The translations under genes and the position numbers were made by a program. Below are positions 15,464-22,351 of a DNA stretch of 23,119 nt, piece by piece (the stretch's first letter is position 1; each line of letters opens with the position of its first letter). Source of the DNA: a virus; IMG/VR virus record IMGVR_UViG_3300047550_000029, positions 1-23,119 of that record, one strand, 5' to 3'. Below the pieces are notes generated by a model. That model saw only the letters and a program-made list of their open reading frames with translations, did no database searches and was not told where the DNA came from.

Positions 15464-15623
15464 TTTGCACCTCTGCCCTGCGAGTGTATTGCCGTTTCGG
15501 TGGAGGATCTGCCTGTTTCAGCGCAGCAATCTCCTGCTCCAACTGGCGAATACGCTCACGCAATTCGTGAATGGTTTGGTCAAAATCTCGACGTAGAACG
15601 ATGTTTCCCTGCGGCATTAACAT
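15456..15623 (-). CDS. Small coiled-coil protein between terminase and portal, 55 aa
   Basis: This short gene fills the gap between TerL and portal. ATG 15623 shares a base with the TerL stop (TGATG), and its own TGA lies inside the first codons of the portal gene (stop 15458-15456, portal ATG 15463-15461). A start four codons earlier at 15635 is possible but has no ribosome site. The product has a heptad-like helix FDQTIHELRERIRQLEQEI and a basic tail PPPKRQYTRRAEVQ. Small coiled-coil proteins here may assist terminase docking or capsid assembly, but I know no named family. Confidence 0.65.
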   Translation of the reverse strand: MLMPQGNIVLRRDFDQTIHELRERIRQLEQEIAALKQADPPPKRQYTRRAEVQNG

Positions 15624-16876
15624 CAAACCACCCATTTTGCACTATGTTTAATCGGTTTACCCCAATCATCATTTGACATCATTTCCAGTGACTCCGCAAG
15701 ATAACGCCAAGCATCAGCAGCGTGAGAATGCTCATCGTGCAATGGCGCTCCAGCCTCCTGCGTGACCTGATTGATAGCCCGTCTGTACCGTTTCAGATGG
15801 TTGACTAACTCCATCGTCTTGTCAGCATCGAAATAAGCCCTTGGAAAGGCCATCCTAGCCATTCTGATGCCTTCCTCTGGGTTGCCCCTTGGCAGCACGG
15901 TAACGCGCCTTCCAAGCGTTTCTAAGAGGTTTTGGGTGGATTTACCAGTCTGGAAGTTCTTGTTTGCACCATCGTGCGGGATGAAGTCTGTTCCCCATCT
16001 CCATTTCCTCGACTCGATCTCCATGACATAGCTGTCAATGGTTCGATGAGAGTCCTCGATGAAGTCAATGATCCTGACTTCTGACGCAACCTTCTGGACA
16101 AAGATGATCGACATGGAGTCGTTCCATCCCAAATCCCAGACAGTGTGGACTTTCAGTGTTGGATCGTATGGCACAGACCTGATCCGGCCTTCTCGCTGTA
16201 GAGCTTCAATCTCATTTGCGTAGATCGCACCGTCTACAGCAGGTCTGCATCGACCCTCCCAGACTGTCAGATACCCAGTCGGATCTCTGTCTAGCCAGTC
16301 TCTGCGCTCTTTGTCGAGTTCAGGAGGAAACCAAGGGTTGTCAGACCAATTGACCTCACAGACCCATGAGTCAGACGGTGGATGCGCGACAAACCGAGTA
16401 AAGGTCTCATCCGTATCGAGTTCAGGATTGAAGCTGATCCAGATTTCTGATGCTGGCTTGCGGATGGTCGGGATCAAAACATCCCAGGACTTACGGGTGA
16501 CAACCTGGGCTTCTTCCACCCAACATATGTCAGTCCCTTCGTAGGACTTCATATTCGCCACACCTTGCTGGCGAATACCTGCAAAAGTGAATTCTGTCCC
16601 GTTGGAACCTATGATGCGGTTCTCCTGCACCTCATACAGGCTATCTAGGTTGAGCAGACTGATCTGATCCTTCAGCAGTCTATGCACAGACTCCTGAATG
16701 GATTTCTGCGTCTCCCTAGCGCATAGCACCCTGATCTGCTTGGATGCTCCGAGCGCTACCAGTGCTCTAGCAATCGACCAGGACTTACCAGACCCTCGTC
16801 CACCATGCAGGATCTTGTATCGCTTTGGCTGAAAGAGCGGTAAGAGCTTATTCGGAATCTCGACCTTCTGCCTCAA
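15623..16876 (-). CDS. terL: Terminase large subunit (packaging ATPase/nuclease)
   Basis: A 417-aa packaging motor of the PBSX/Terminase_3 type. The ATPase half shows Walker A G25-GRGSGKS32, Walker B with the catalytic Glu in ICWVEEA (117-123) and a coupling motif ISFNP (147-151). The nuclease half has WDLGWND (247-253), HDGAN (301-305) and HAADAWRYL (385-393), supplying the acidic metal ligands of the RNase H-like fold. The start appears to be TTG at 16876: it gives RQKVEIPNKLLPLFQPKRYK, the normal family N-terminus, and AGAGGTGG lies about six bases upstream. It cuts concatemeric DNA and pumps it through the portal. Its stop overlaps the next small gene (TGATG). Confidence 0.93.
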   Translation of the reverse strand: MRQKVEIPNKLLPLFQPKRYKILHGGRGSGKSWSIARALVALGASKQIRVLCARETQKSIQESVHRLLKDQISLLNLDSLYEVQENRIIGSNGTEFTFAGIRQQGVANMKSYEGTDICWVEEAQVVTRKSWDVLIPTIRKPASEIWISFNPELDTDETFTRFVAHPPSDSWVCEVNWSDNPWFPPELDKERRDWLDRDPTGYLTVWEGRCRPAVDGAIYANEIEALQREGRIRSVPYDPTLKVHTVWDLGWNDSMSIIFVQKVASEVRIIDFIEDSHRTIDSYVMEIESRKWRWGTDFIPHDGANKNFQTGKSTQNLLETLGRRVTVLPRGNPEEGIRMARMAFPRAYFDADKTMELVNHLKRYRRAINQVTQEAGAPLHDEHSHAADAWRYLAESLEMMSNDDWGKPIKHSAKWVV

Positions 16877-17210
16877 CTCCGACCACCTCTAGGATTGCTG
16901 CTGTTTTGATTGGCTCACCATCAATACCAGAATGCTCGACAACCTGTTTCTCTTTCCATCCGGCTCGAGTCTTGAGCCAGAAGATCATTGCTGTCGTATT
17001 CCCTGCTTTAGCCTGTTGGAACAACGTCTGAGCGACCGCGGCATTAGCCTCCATTCGCCCTTCGGTCAGTTCCTTCTTGTAATGCTTGGTGAGAGTGTCG
17101 TGGTCAATCTCTAGCTTGTCTGCAATGTCAACGTAGCGAACACCGACAGCAGATAGCGTCTTGACTAGCCGACGATCCTCGTCTGTTGGTTTATGCCGCT
17201 TGCCTTGCAT
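16848..17210 (-). CDS. terS: Terminase small subunit-like DNA-binding protein
   Basis: A 120-aa protein directly upstream of the large terminase. Residues 8-50 (PTDEDRRLVKTLSAVGVRYVDIADKLEIDHDTLTKHYKKEL) fit a helix-turn-helix; residues 55-85 (ANAAVAQTLFQQAKAGNTTAMIFWLKTRAGWKE) are the helical segment usually seen in small phage packaging proteins. It should recognise the packaging site and feed DNA to TerL. Both ends overlap neighbours (20 bases with the methyltransferase, 29 with TerL), which argues for coupled expression. The ribosome site is weak. Identification relies on position and pattern. Confidence 0.75.
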   Translation of the reverse strand: MQGKRHKPTDEDRRLVKTLSAVGVRYVDIADKLEIDHDTLTKHYKKELTEGRMEANAAVAQTLFQQAKAGNTTAMIFWLKTRAGWKEKQVVEHSGIDGEPIKTAAILEVVGVEAEGRDSE

Positions 17211-18444
17211 TTTTTATATCCGAAAGATTGTTGAATGTTTCCCCTGTTGCCTCTAGCGTTGCTTGTTTTCCGGTGAAGTCTTGCCAGCGTTTTACGATGA
17301 CATCGCAATATTTTGGGTCGAGTTCCATACTTCGGTTGACTCGTCCGGTCTTCTCGCAGGCAATCAAAGTCGAGCCTGAACCTCCAAACAGATCAATAAT
17401 GACGTCTTCGCCCTTGCTGCTGTTGTTTATTGCTTCTTCCGGCAAAGCAACTGGCTTTTGAGTTGGATGCACGTAGCTGGCTTGTGCATCACGACCAATC
17501 TTCCAAATTGTCGTCTTTGATCTGTCCCCGCAATAAAAATGCTTACCTGAACCTTCTTTCCACCCGTAAAGGATTGGCTCATGTTGCGCTCGATAGTCCT
17601 GCCAGCCCATGCCAGCCGATTGTTTAACCCAAATAACAGTTGATGATTTCTTGAATAACTCTCCAAATGTCTTCTCAAAAGCGAGCTTGGGAGCAGTTTG
17701 ACTGTCTGGATGACAGACATAAATGCAAGCAAGCGGCTTCATGATCGAATGATAAGTCGCAAAAACATCCCGGCAAAATTGCTCAAAAGACTCATCCGAC
17801 ATATTGTCGTTCTTAATCGGCCCCAACTTATTCTTTTCTCCTCTTCCTTCATACGCAACATTGTATGGAGGATCAGTAAAAACCATGTCTCCTTTAACGC
17901 CGCCCATGAGTTTTTCTGCCTGTTCGATGCTTGTACTATCCCCGCACATCAACCTATGCTTACCAAGCAGCCACACATCCCCTAGCTTGGTTACCGGATC
18001 AACCGGAACCTCTGGAACCTCATCCTCGTCTGTCAGCCCTTCCGTAACCTCTACCGGCATCAACGCAGCAATCTCATCTGCTGAGAATCCTGTCAGGTCT
18101 GTGTTGAACCCTAAATCTTTCAGGTCTGCAAGCTCAATCGACAGCAGGTTGTCATCCCACCCAGCATTCAGAGCGAGCTTATTATCAGCCAGGATGTAAG
18201 CCTTGCGCTGCGTCTCTGACAGATGACTCAACCTGATACAAGGCACTTCTGACAGGTTTAGCTTTCGAGCAGCCATCACCCTGCCGTGACCGGCAATGAT
18301 GCTGTTGTCGTCTGCTATCAAGACAGGGTTGTTGAACCCAAACTCTCGGATGCTGGCAGCAATCTGGGCAACTTGCTCGTCCGAGTGTGTACGCGCATTC
18401 CTGGCGTATGGAATCAGCTTGTCGATTCCAATCTTCTCTATCAT
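17191..18444 (-). CDS. ParB-domain / DNA methyltransferase fusion (beta-class N4/N6)
   Basis: A 417-aa two-domain protein. Residues 1-130 form a ParB/sulfiredoxin-like nuclease-type domain, with IIAGHGRVMAARKL (G51-R60 region) and LSETQRKAYILADNKLA. Residues 155-395 are an S-adenosylmethionine-dependent amino-methyltransferase with the circularly permuted order: D191-P-P-Y194 (catalytic), target recognition region, H326-PTQKP (motif X) and F353-GGSGST (SAM binding). This fusion is common in phages and prophages, where it probably protects phage DNA from host restriction or marks it for packaging. It overlaps TerS by 20 bases, so it is tied to the packaging genes. TAGGAG lies 5 bases before ATG. 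Confidence 0.9.
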   Translation of the reverse strand: MIEKIGIDKLIPYARNARTHSDEQVAQIAASIREFGFNNPVLIADDNSIIAGHGRVMAARKLNLSEVPCIRLSHLSETQRKAYILADNKLALNAGWDDNLLSIELADLKDLGFNTDLTGFSADEIAALMPVEVTEGLTDEDEVPEVPVDPVTKLGDVWLLGKHRLMCGDSTSIEQAEKLMGGVKGDMVFTDPPYNVAYEGRGEKNKLGPIKNDNMSDESFEQFCRDVFATYHSIMKPLACIYVCHPDSQTAPKLAFEKTFGELFKKSSTVIWVKQSAGMGWQDYRAQHEPILYGWKEGSGKHFYCGDRSKTTIWKIGRDAQASYVHPTQKPVALPEEAINNSSKGEDVIIDLFGGSGSTLIACEKTGRVNRSMELDPKYCDVIVKRWQDFTGKQATLEATGETFNNLSDIKNARQAA

Positions 18445-18452
18445 TCCGACTC

Positions 18453-19145
18453 CTAACGGGTCATCGGTTTCACTCGATCCTTAATCAGCCTTTCGATCTC
18501 TGGATCACCCATCTGCTCCGGTGTTGGTGCAAACAATGCTCTCTTACGATTGTCTGTGGTTGTTGCCGGTTCAGACAAATAGTATACAGCGATTGAGTTT
18601 CTGGTTACATCAGCAGGACATTTGATTGGATCAGGCAGTCCATGCCATGAGCCTCTAGTGTCGAAGATCACTGCCCTGTTGAACTTCGGCTCAATGACCT
18701 TTGCAAGAGTTCTGCTGTCCTTGTACAGGCCCAACCCACCACCCCAGGACGATTCCCATGCAGGAGACAGGTAAACAATAAGGTTAAGGCGACGTTGCAA
18801 ATGTAGCTTTGGATGGATGTTGTAATCCAGGTGAACATTGAGCTTCCCTCCTCTGCTGTGCTGATGCCAGCCACCACCGTGTAGTCCTTGGTCAGCGAAC
18901 AGATCCTCGTCTACCATCGCTTCCAGGGACTGTGTGAACTTGTCGCTGGTTAGCCAAGCAAAGGTCTTGTATGTCTCTGGTGGGAACTTGTGCCAGTCGT
19001 TGCAGGTTCGCTTGACCTCTAACGGATTGTCATACCGAAACCAGCATGGATCGTCTGGCTGCGGGAACTCTTTTGCTAGCTGATCTGGATTGGTGAAGAA
19101 GTCATCTATCACACAATGCCAGTATGGATCGTGGTTTACGATCAT
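18453..19145 (-). CDS. 2-oxoglutarate/Fe(II)-dependent oxygenase
   Basis: A 230-aa double-stranded beta-helix oxygenase. The iron triad is visible as H105-L-D107 and H168, and R182 (TRNSIAVYYLS) is placed to bind the 2-oxoglutarate carboxylate. SPAWESSWGGGLGLY and SWHGLPDPIKCP are typical of the prolyl-4-hydroxylase-like branch, which hydroxylates proteins or small molecules. It starts by ATGA overlap with the zincin gene and its stop TAG forms part of the TAGGAG site of the methyltransferase gene. Phages often carry such enzymes; the substrate is not known. Its position among sugar-transferase genes suggests virion protein modification, and next to a methyltransferase DNA modification is an alternative. 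Confidence 0.85.
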   Translation of the reverse strand: MIVNHDPYWHCVIDDFFTNPDQLAKEFPQPDDPCWFRYDNPLEVKRTCNDWHKFPPETYKTFAWLTSDKFTQSLEAMVDEDLFADQGLHGGGWHQHSRGGKLNVHLDYNIHPKLHLQRRLNLIVYLSPAWESSWGGGLGLYKDSRTLAKVIEPKFNRAVIFDTRGSWHGLPDPIKCPADVTRNSIAVYYLSEPATTTDNRKRALFAPTPEQMGDPEIERLIKDRVKPMTR

Positions 19146-20182
19146 TGAGTCAGCAATCCGCGAATGATCAGTTGATCAATCGGGACATCGTATGACTCCA
19201 GTGGGAATGATGTTCTGCGACTTTCCATAGGCATATCTTTTCTTGCTTGAACCGCTCTAGCCTCTGCTTCACCAGCAAGACGTTTGTATTCGCTAGAGTA
19301 TGGCCCACCTTTTGCAAACCCTTCAATCTGTTGTATTGCGTGTTGCAGTTCATGCAACGCAACCGATCTAGGATCAGTCACTGTTTTGCCAATCTCTACA
19401 GTGTTGGTTGCAGGATTAAACCTCGATTGCTGACTTTGAGCCAAGCTGTATCTAGCAACTTCTGGATATGCAGAAAATAATTCTTGGTGTGGCAAGTATT
19501 TTTGAACATCACCAACCACCGTAGGGCCAAATTGAGATGCATTGAAAGCATCAACAACTTGCCTTGCTTGTGACTCTTGAGCAGCTAACTTAGGGTTCTT
19601 GTCATAAAAACCCTGCAAACTGAATTTTCCTGAACGCATTGCGTCCGACACTTTGTTTCTTATGTCTAGCAATGTTTTTCTTGCGGAATCAACTTGATCT
19701 ATGTCTGGAACTTGTACTGAAGCTGCAAACGCTTGGTCAAACGGAATAGGCTGGTCACTGATCTCTTGTCTGAGCATCCCGTCTGGTGACCTGAATGTGC
19801 CGGTCTGCAAGTAAGCATCCTTGTTCGACACTCCAGACTTTTCTAGCGTCTCAAATGTTTTTGCGCTAGCCTTATTCCATATTTTTGATTTAGGCCCGAT
19901 AAAGATTGCAGGGATAGTTCCAGCAGCCTCCAACAACCCTGGAATCTGTGCAGCAGCCTTGAAAGCACCAGCAGGAGCGCCCAACGCTGGCATATTGCCT
20001 AACGCCTGACCAGTCCGATACGATTCCTCTGCCAGCAGACCACCGTATTCCGGCTTATCCAGCCCGAGATAACCCCTGCCAGCACCGCCGACCATAGCAG
20101 CAAAAGGCTCACCAATGTTGCGCTGGTAAGCCCCGAAAGCCTGTTCTAGTCCCAATGCGCGGAGTAACTGGCTGACATCCAT
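19142..20182 (-). CDS. Zincin-domain (HExxH) phage protein, LPD23-like, 346 aa
   Basis: The C-terminal third contains H277-E-L-Q-H281 followed by AIQQIEGFAKGG and, 20-odd residues later, GEAEARAVQARKDM. This is the HExxH zinc site with a plausible third ligand (E305 or E307) seen in 'large polyvalent protein associated' domains such as LPD23. The N-terminal 100 residues are Gly/Ala-rich and resemble internal virion proteins (VGGAGRGYLGLDKPEYGGLL). It could be a virion-carried or assembly peptidase, or a protein that kept the fold only. I place the start at ATG 20182 (MDVSQLLRAL), one base after the upstream stop; the longer ORF from 20251 would overlap that gene. Its stop overlaps the oxygenase start (ATGA). 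Confidence 0.65.
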   Translation of the reverse strand: MDVSQLLRALGLEQAFGAYQRNIGEPFAAMVGGAGRGYLGLDKPEYGGLLAEESYRTGQALGNMPALGAPAGAFKAAAQIPGLLEAAGTIPAIFIGPKSKIWNKASAKTFETLEKSGVSNKDAYLQTGTFRSPDGMLRQEISDQPIPFDQAFAASVQVPDIDQVDSARKTLLDIRNKVSDAMRSGKFSLQGFYDKNPKLAAQESQARQVVDAFNASQFGPTVVGDVQKYLPHQELFSAYPEVARYSLAQSQQSRFNPATNTVEIGKTVTDPRSVALHELQHAIQQIEGFAKGGPYSSEYKRLAGEAEARAVQARKDMPMESRRTSFPLESYDVPIDQLIIRGLLTQ

Positions 20183-20183
20183 G

Positions 20184-20483
20184 TCACTTGCCCTTGTTGC
20201 GTTCGCTGATAGCTTTAGCTTTAGCCTTAGCGTCTGCCTTGGATGACGCACCCCAGGCTCTCAGTGACAGCAGCAAACGGGTTGGCTTGCCATCCTTGTA
20301 CTCCGGCCCAGGCATACCACCCATCCGAGCCAGGAATGATGCCCTGCGAGGATTGTCACCAGACTTCACCGGAGCTTTCAGGTCTGATCCTGGATTTGCT
20401 CTTTCGTAGGACTTCCTGCCAGCCTCATTCAGCCCACCAGAAGGACTTTTACCTGCCTTGCGAGTCCATGCTGGCGACTTCAT
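20184..20483 (-). CDS. Conserved phage protein, 99 aa (DUF6321-like)
   Basis: The sequence pattern AWTRKAGKSPSGGLNEAGRK, then NPGSDLKAPVKSG, NPRRASFLARM and PTRLLLSLRAWGASSKADA matches, from memory, a widespread small phage/bacterial protein of unknown function (DUF6321). The basic C-terminus (SKADAKAKAKAISERNKGK) looks like a helix. Start and stop are both coupled: ATG overlaps the mini-gene stop and its TGA is one base from the next ATG. The high conservation of the Gly/Pro/Arg-rich motifs suggests a nucleic-acid or capsid contact, but no function is established that I can name. Confidence 0.7.
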   Translation of the reverse strand: MKSPAWTRKAGKSPSGGLNEAGRKSYERANPGSDLKAPVKSGDNPRRASFLARMGGMPGPEYKDGKPTRLLLSLRAWGASSKADAKAKAKAISERNKGK

Positions 20484-20557
20484 TTCTTTGGGTACTTTGG
20501 AGCGTTGTTCTTGGCTGGCTTAGGCTTTTTGTACTTCGGCTGATTAGTAGTTCCCAT
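20480..20557 (-). CDS. Mini-gene, 25-aa Lys/Pro-rich basic peptide
   Basis: A very short reading frame fills the space between two genes and is coupled on both sides: its ATG shares a base with the upstream stop (TGATG at 20559-20555) and its TGA overlaps the downstream ATG (ATGA at 20483-20480). The product starts MGTTNQPKYKKPK and ends APKYPKK; 9 of 25 residues are lysine, with five prolines and two KY pairs. It should be unstructured and strongly basic. The perfect stop-start geometry on both ends makes chance unlikely. A role such as DNA, RNA or capsid binding is inference only. Confidence 0.6.
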   Translation of the reverse strand: MGTTNQPKYKKPKPAKNNAPKYPKK

Positions 20558-20904
20558 CAATCTTCCTCCATCATCTTTGCCATCTTAAGCATGATCTTGT
20601 GCTTCTCAGTCATGCCCTTGACAGGCCCACCAGACAACCAGCGATCACACACATAATCCTCTGAACACCGGAAGTCCCATCGAGCGCAATAGCCGATGTC
20701 GTCCTCGTCAACGATCTCCTGCATTTCCTCTGGCAGACCAGAAACCATGCACTCGATCATCTCCGGGGTTTGCAGGAACCGCGCACAGTTCCCACAACTC
20801 ATCTCATCATCTTCGGTTTCGGTATAACCAGCTTTGGACTCAGCCTCGGCCTTGTTCCGATCATTGACCTTCTGATCCTGCGTTGAGACTGGACAACCGT
20901 TCAT
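20557..20904 (-). CDS. Small cysteine-rich, probably metal-binding protein, 115 aa
   Basis: The protein has seven cysteines, six of them clustered: C37-x2-C40-x11-C52-x20-C73-x6-C80-x5-C86, with aromatic residues beside them (CARF, GYCARWDF, VCDRW). This spacing suggests a Zn2+ or Fe-S site or a disulfide-stabilised fold. The N-terminal 35 residues are polar and probably disordered; the C-terminus (KHKIMLKMAKMMEED) is a Met/Lys-rich helix. The start at 20904 is supported by ATGA overlap with the upstream gene, and the stop overlaps the 25-codon gene (TGATG). No enzymatic motif is visible. Confidence 0.7.
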   Translation of the reverse strand: MNGCPVSTQDQKVNDRNKAEAESKAGYTETEDDEMSCGNCARFLQTPEMIECMVSGLPEEMQEIVDEDDIGYCARWDFRCSEDYVCDRWLSGGPVKGMTEKHKIMLKMAKMMEED

Positions 20905-21059
20905 TTCGCCCTCTTTGGCATCTTTTTGTACGCAGACTTAGGGGTTGCCTCGATCATCTCTTTAGCAACCTTCTGCGGGACTCCGGTCTGCTTTGCAACC
21001 TTCTTTGACCCGGCTGCTGCGTACATCAACCGCTGCTGCTGCTTGCTGGTGATCGGCAT
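20901..21059 (-). CDS. Small basic phage protein, 52 aa (PITSKQQQRLMYA type)
   Basis: The protein begins MPITSKQQQRLMYAAAGSKK and ends in a Lys-rich tail (KKMPKRAK). I know the pattern 'P(I/V)TSKxQQRxM.A' followed by GVPxxVAKEM as a recurring small phage protein of unknown function. ATG 21059 is one base after the stop of the previous gene (TGA-A-ATG); a longer ORF from 21173 would run deep into that gene and is rejected. It is probably mostly helical and strongly positively charged, so nucleic-acid or virion binding is possible but unproven. Its stop overlaps the next start (ATGA). Confidence 0.65.
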   Translation of the reverse strand: MPITSKQQQRLMYAAAGSKKVAKQTGVPQKVAKEMIEATPKSAYKKMPKRAK

Positions 21060-21060
21060 T

Positions 21061-21717
21061 TCAGTCCTCGACGATGTGTTCAAGATGCCCAATACGGCCA
21101 ATAACACCCATCTTATCAACTTCTTGCACACTTGTCTCCGGTAAGAATTTGAACAATCCATGCTCGATGTCAAAGACCTTTTTGTCCTTCCACTGCGACC
21201 AATGGAATGCCAGTGAGCGTTTCAGCGCCAGTTCTAATGTCGGAATCTGTGTGCTTGGTATTCCGTAACACCGAGTCATATACATATGTGATGTTCCGCA
21301 TTCCTCCAGGCTGAATCCTGTCGGAATCCTGCGCTTGAACACCAGCTTCTCCGGATCATGCAAGCCTGGATTGAAGTCATCCGTCAACTGATAGCGACCA
21401 CTCACTTTGTAGTTGTTAGCCTCGGTTAGCCAATCCAGTGACCGGATCATCACCTGCATCTCAATTGAGTTCTGGATGAACCCTCTTGGCAATCCACTGT
21501 CATGCGCCTCGTGGATAAAATCGCAATCCCAGAACGGAACCAGATGCACCCTGCGCGGGATAGCCTCTAGGAAGGCTTTATCGGGCCTATAGCGCGATGA
21601 TTCTGTCAGGACGATGGAGGACAGCGGGAATCGCTTCCAGATGCTCTCAAGCGTTCCTAGTAGCTCATAACAGCGTCTTTCGTCGTTGTTGATCGCTGAT
21701 GTGACCAAAAATCTCAT
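21061..21717 (-). CDS. Putative glycosyltransferase-like protein, 218 aa
   Basis: I choose ATG 21717 because it overlaps the stop of the preceding glycosyltransferase (ATGA) and has AGAGGTGG upstream; a longer in-frame reading from 21744 is less likely. The N-terminus MRFLVTSAIN resembles a Rossmann-like first strand. The centre contains NYKVSGRYQLTDDFN, which resembles the K(I/V)SGRY segment I associate with viral and bacterial sugar-transferase-like proteins, with nearby acidic residues. There is no clear DXD. Coupling to a genuine glycosyltransferase supports a shared sugar pathway, but the assignment rests on weak motif resemblance. Confidence 0.5.
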   Translation of the reverse strand: MRFLVTSAINNDERRCYELLGTLESIWKRFPLSSIVLTESSRYRPDKAFLEAIPRRVHLVPFWDCDFIHEAHDSGLPRGFIQNSIEMQVMIRSLDWLTEANNYKVSGRYQLTDDFNPGLHDPEKLVFKRRIPTGFSLEECGTSHMYMTRCYGIPSTQIPTLELALKRSLAFHWSQWKDKKVFDIEHGLFKFLPETSVQEVDKMGVIGRIGHLEHIVED

Positions 21718-22325
21718 TTCCAGCCACCTCTTGTACTCTTCCATTCCTGCGTTGCAAATACCTGTCCTTTGCCCGTATAGCGGGAGCCAGCAAAGTGTTC
21801 AGGCAGGAAGTAATGAGACGGATAAACAGTGAGATCGCTGAACTCATGCTCGTGCATTGTCTGAGTGATTCTTGCTGGCCCTGAGAACTCCCAGGCCATC
21901 CTATCGCCTGGAGTGTCGTTTTCCAGGTCTTTGATGATCTGACCAATGAACGGATGGCGCGGGACTGATCCGACCACACCGTTTGCGATCAGCCCTGGAC
22001 GCTTGATCTCTGACTCCCAAGACGCAAAGACATCCGGCTCTAACAGCCAGTCCTCGAGCGGTCTGACACACAGGCTGTCAGCATCCAGTGCGATCCCACC
22101 GTGGTTGTAGAGGATCTCCCAGCGCATACAGTCGGCAACTCCGCAAAGCTCTCGCTCCCAGTAGTGCCGCATATGTTTTGCAAGGAGCCAGCCATCTTTC
22201 AGGTCGCTGTTACCCCAGACCGTGACCGTGTAGCTTGGATTCTTGTCGATCCAGGACTGGATCTCTGCGTCTGGACGTTTGGACTCATCACCAACCCAGA
22301 CGAAATGAAGTCGTTTTGGTATCAA
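21714..22325 (-). CDS. Glycosyltransferase with DXD sugar-binding motif (Gly_transf_sug-like)
   Basis: A 203-aa GT-A type enzyme expected to move a sugar from a nucleotide-sugar donor using a metal ion. It begins IPKRLHFVWVG, the usual N-terminus of this family (OCH1/capsular sugar transferases), and carries ADCMRWEILYNHGG followed by D81-A-D83, the Mn2+/nucleotide-sugar motif. I choose the TTG at 22325 because it puts IPK right after the initiator and has GGAGG eight bases upstream. A longer reading from TTG at 22385 would translate through the terminator and give an atypical leader. The stop overlaps the next ATG (ATGA at 21717-21714). The acceptor is unknown: virion protein, host surface glycan or modified DNA. 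Confidence 0.8.
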   Translation of the reverse strand: MIPKRLHFVWVGDESKRPDAEIQSWIDKNPSYTVTVWGNSDLKDGWLLAKHMRHYWERELCGVADCMRWEILYNHGGIALDADSLCVRPLEDWLLEPDVFASWESEIKRPGLIANGVVGSVPRHPFIGQIIKDLENDTPGDRMAWEFSGPARITQTMHEHEFSDLTVYPSHYFLPEHFAGSRYTGKGQVFATQEWKSTRGGWK

Positions 22326-22351
22326 AAAAAGTGCCTCCACGCAGGAGGCAC
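22324..22351 (-). terminator. Intrinsic terminator before the glycosyltransferase gene
   Basis: Read on the minus strand: GTGCCTCC, loop TGCGT, GGAGGCAC, then seven T. That is a perfect 8-bp GC-rich stem with a 5-base loop and an immediate U-tract, the classic Rho-independent form. The run of A before the hairpin on the plus strand means it acts only for minus-strand transcription. Unusually, the 3' arm contains the GGAGG ribosome-binding site of the next gene and the last T residues form its TTG start codon. Confidence 0.85.

Noticed and set aside
17210-17230. A-T rich stretch before TerS as a promoter
   Set aside because: A TATA-like hexamer is present but no matching -35 element at the right distance, and it lies inside the methyltransferase gene.
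21060-21173. Longer start for the 52-aa basic protein (90-codon version)
   Set aside because: The extension lies wholly inside the previous gene and does not resemble the known MPITSKQQQR start.
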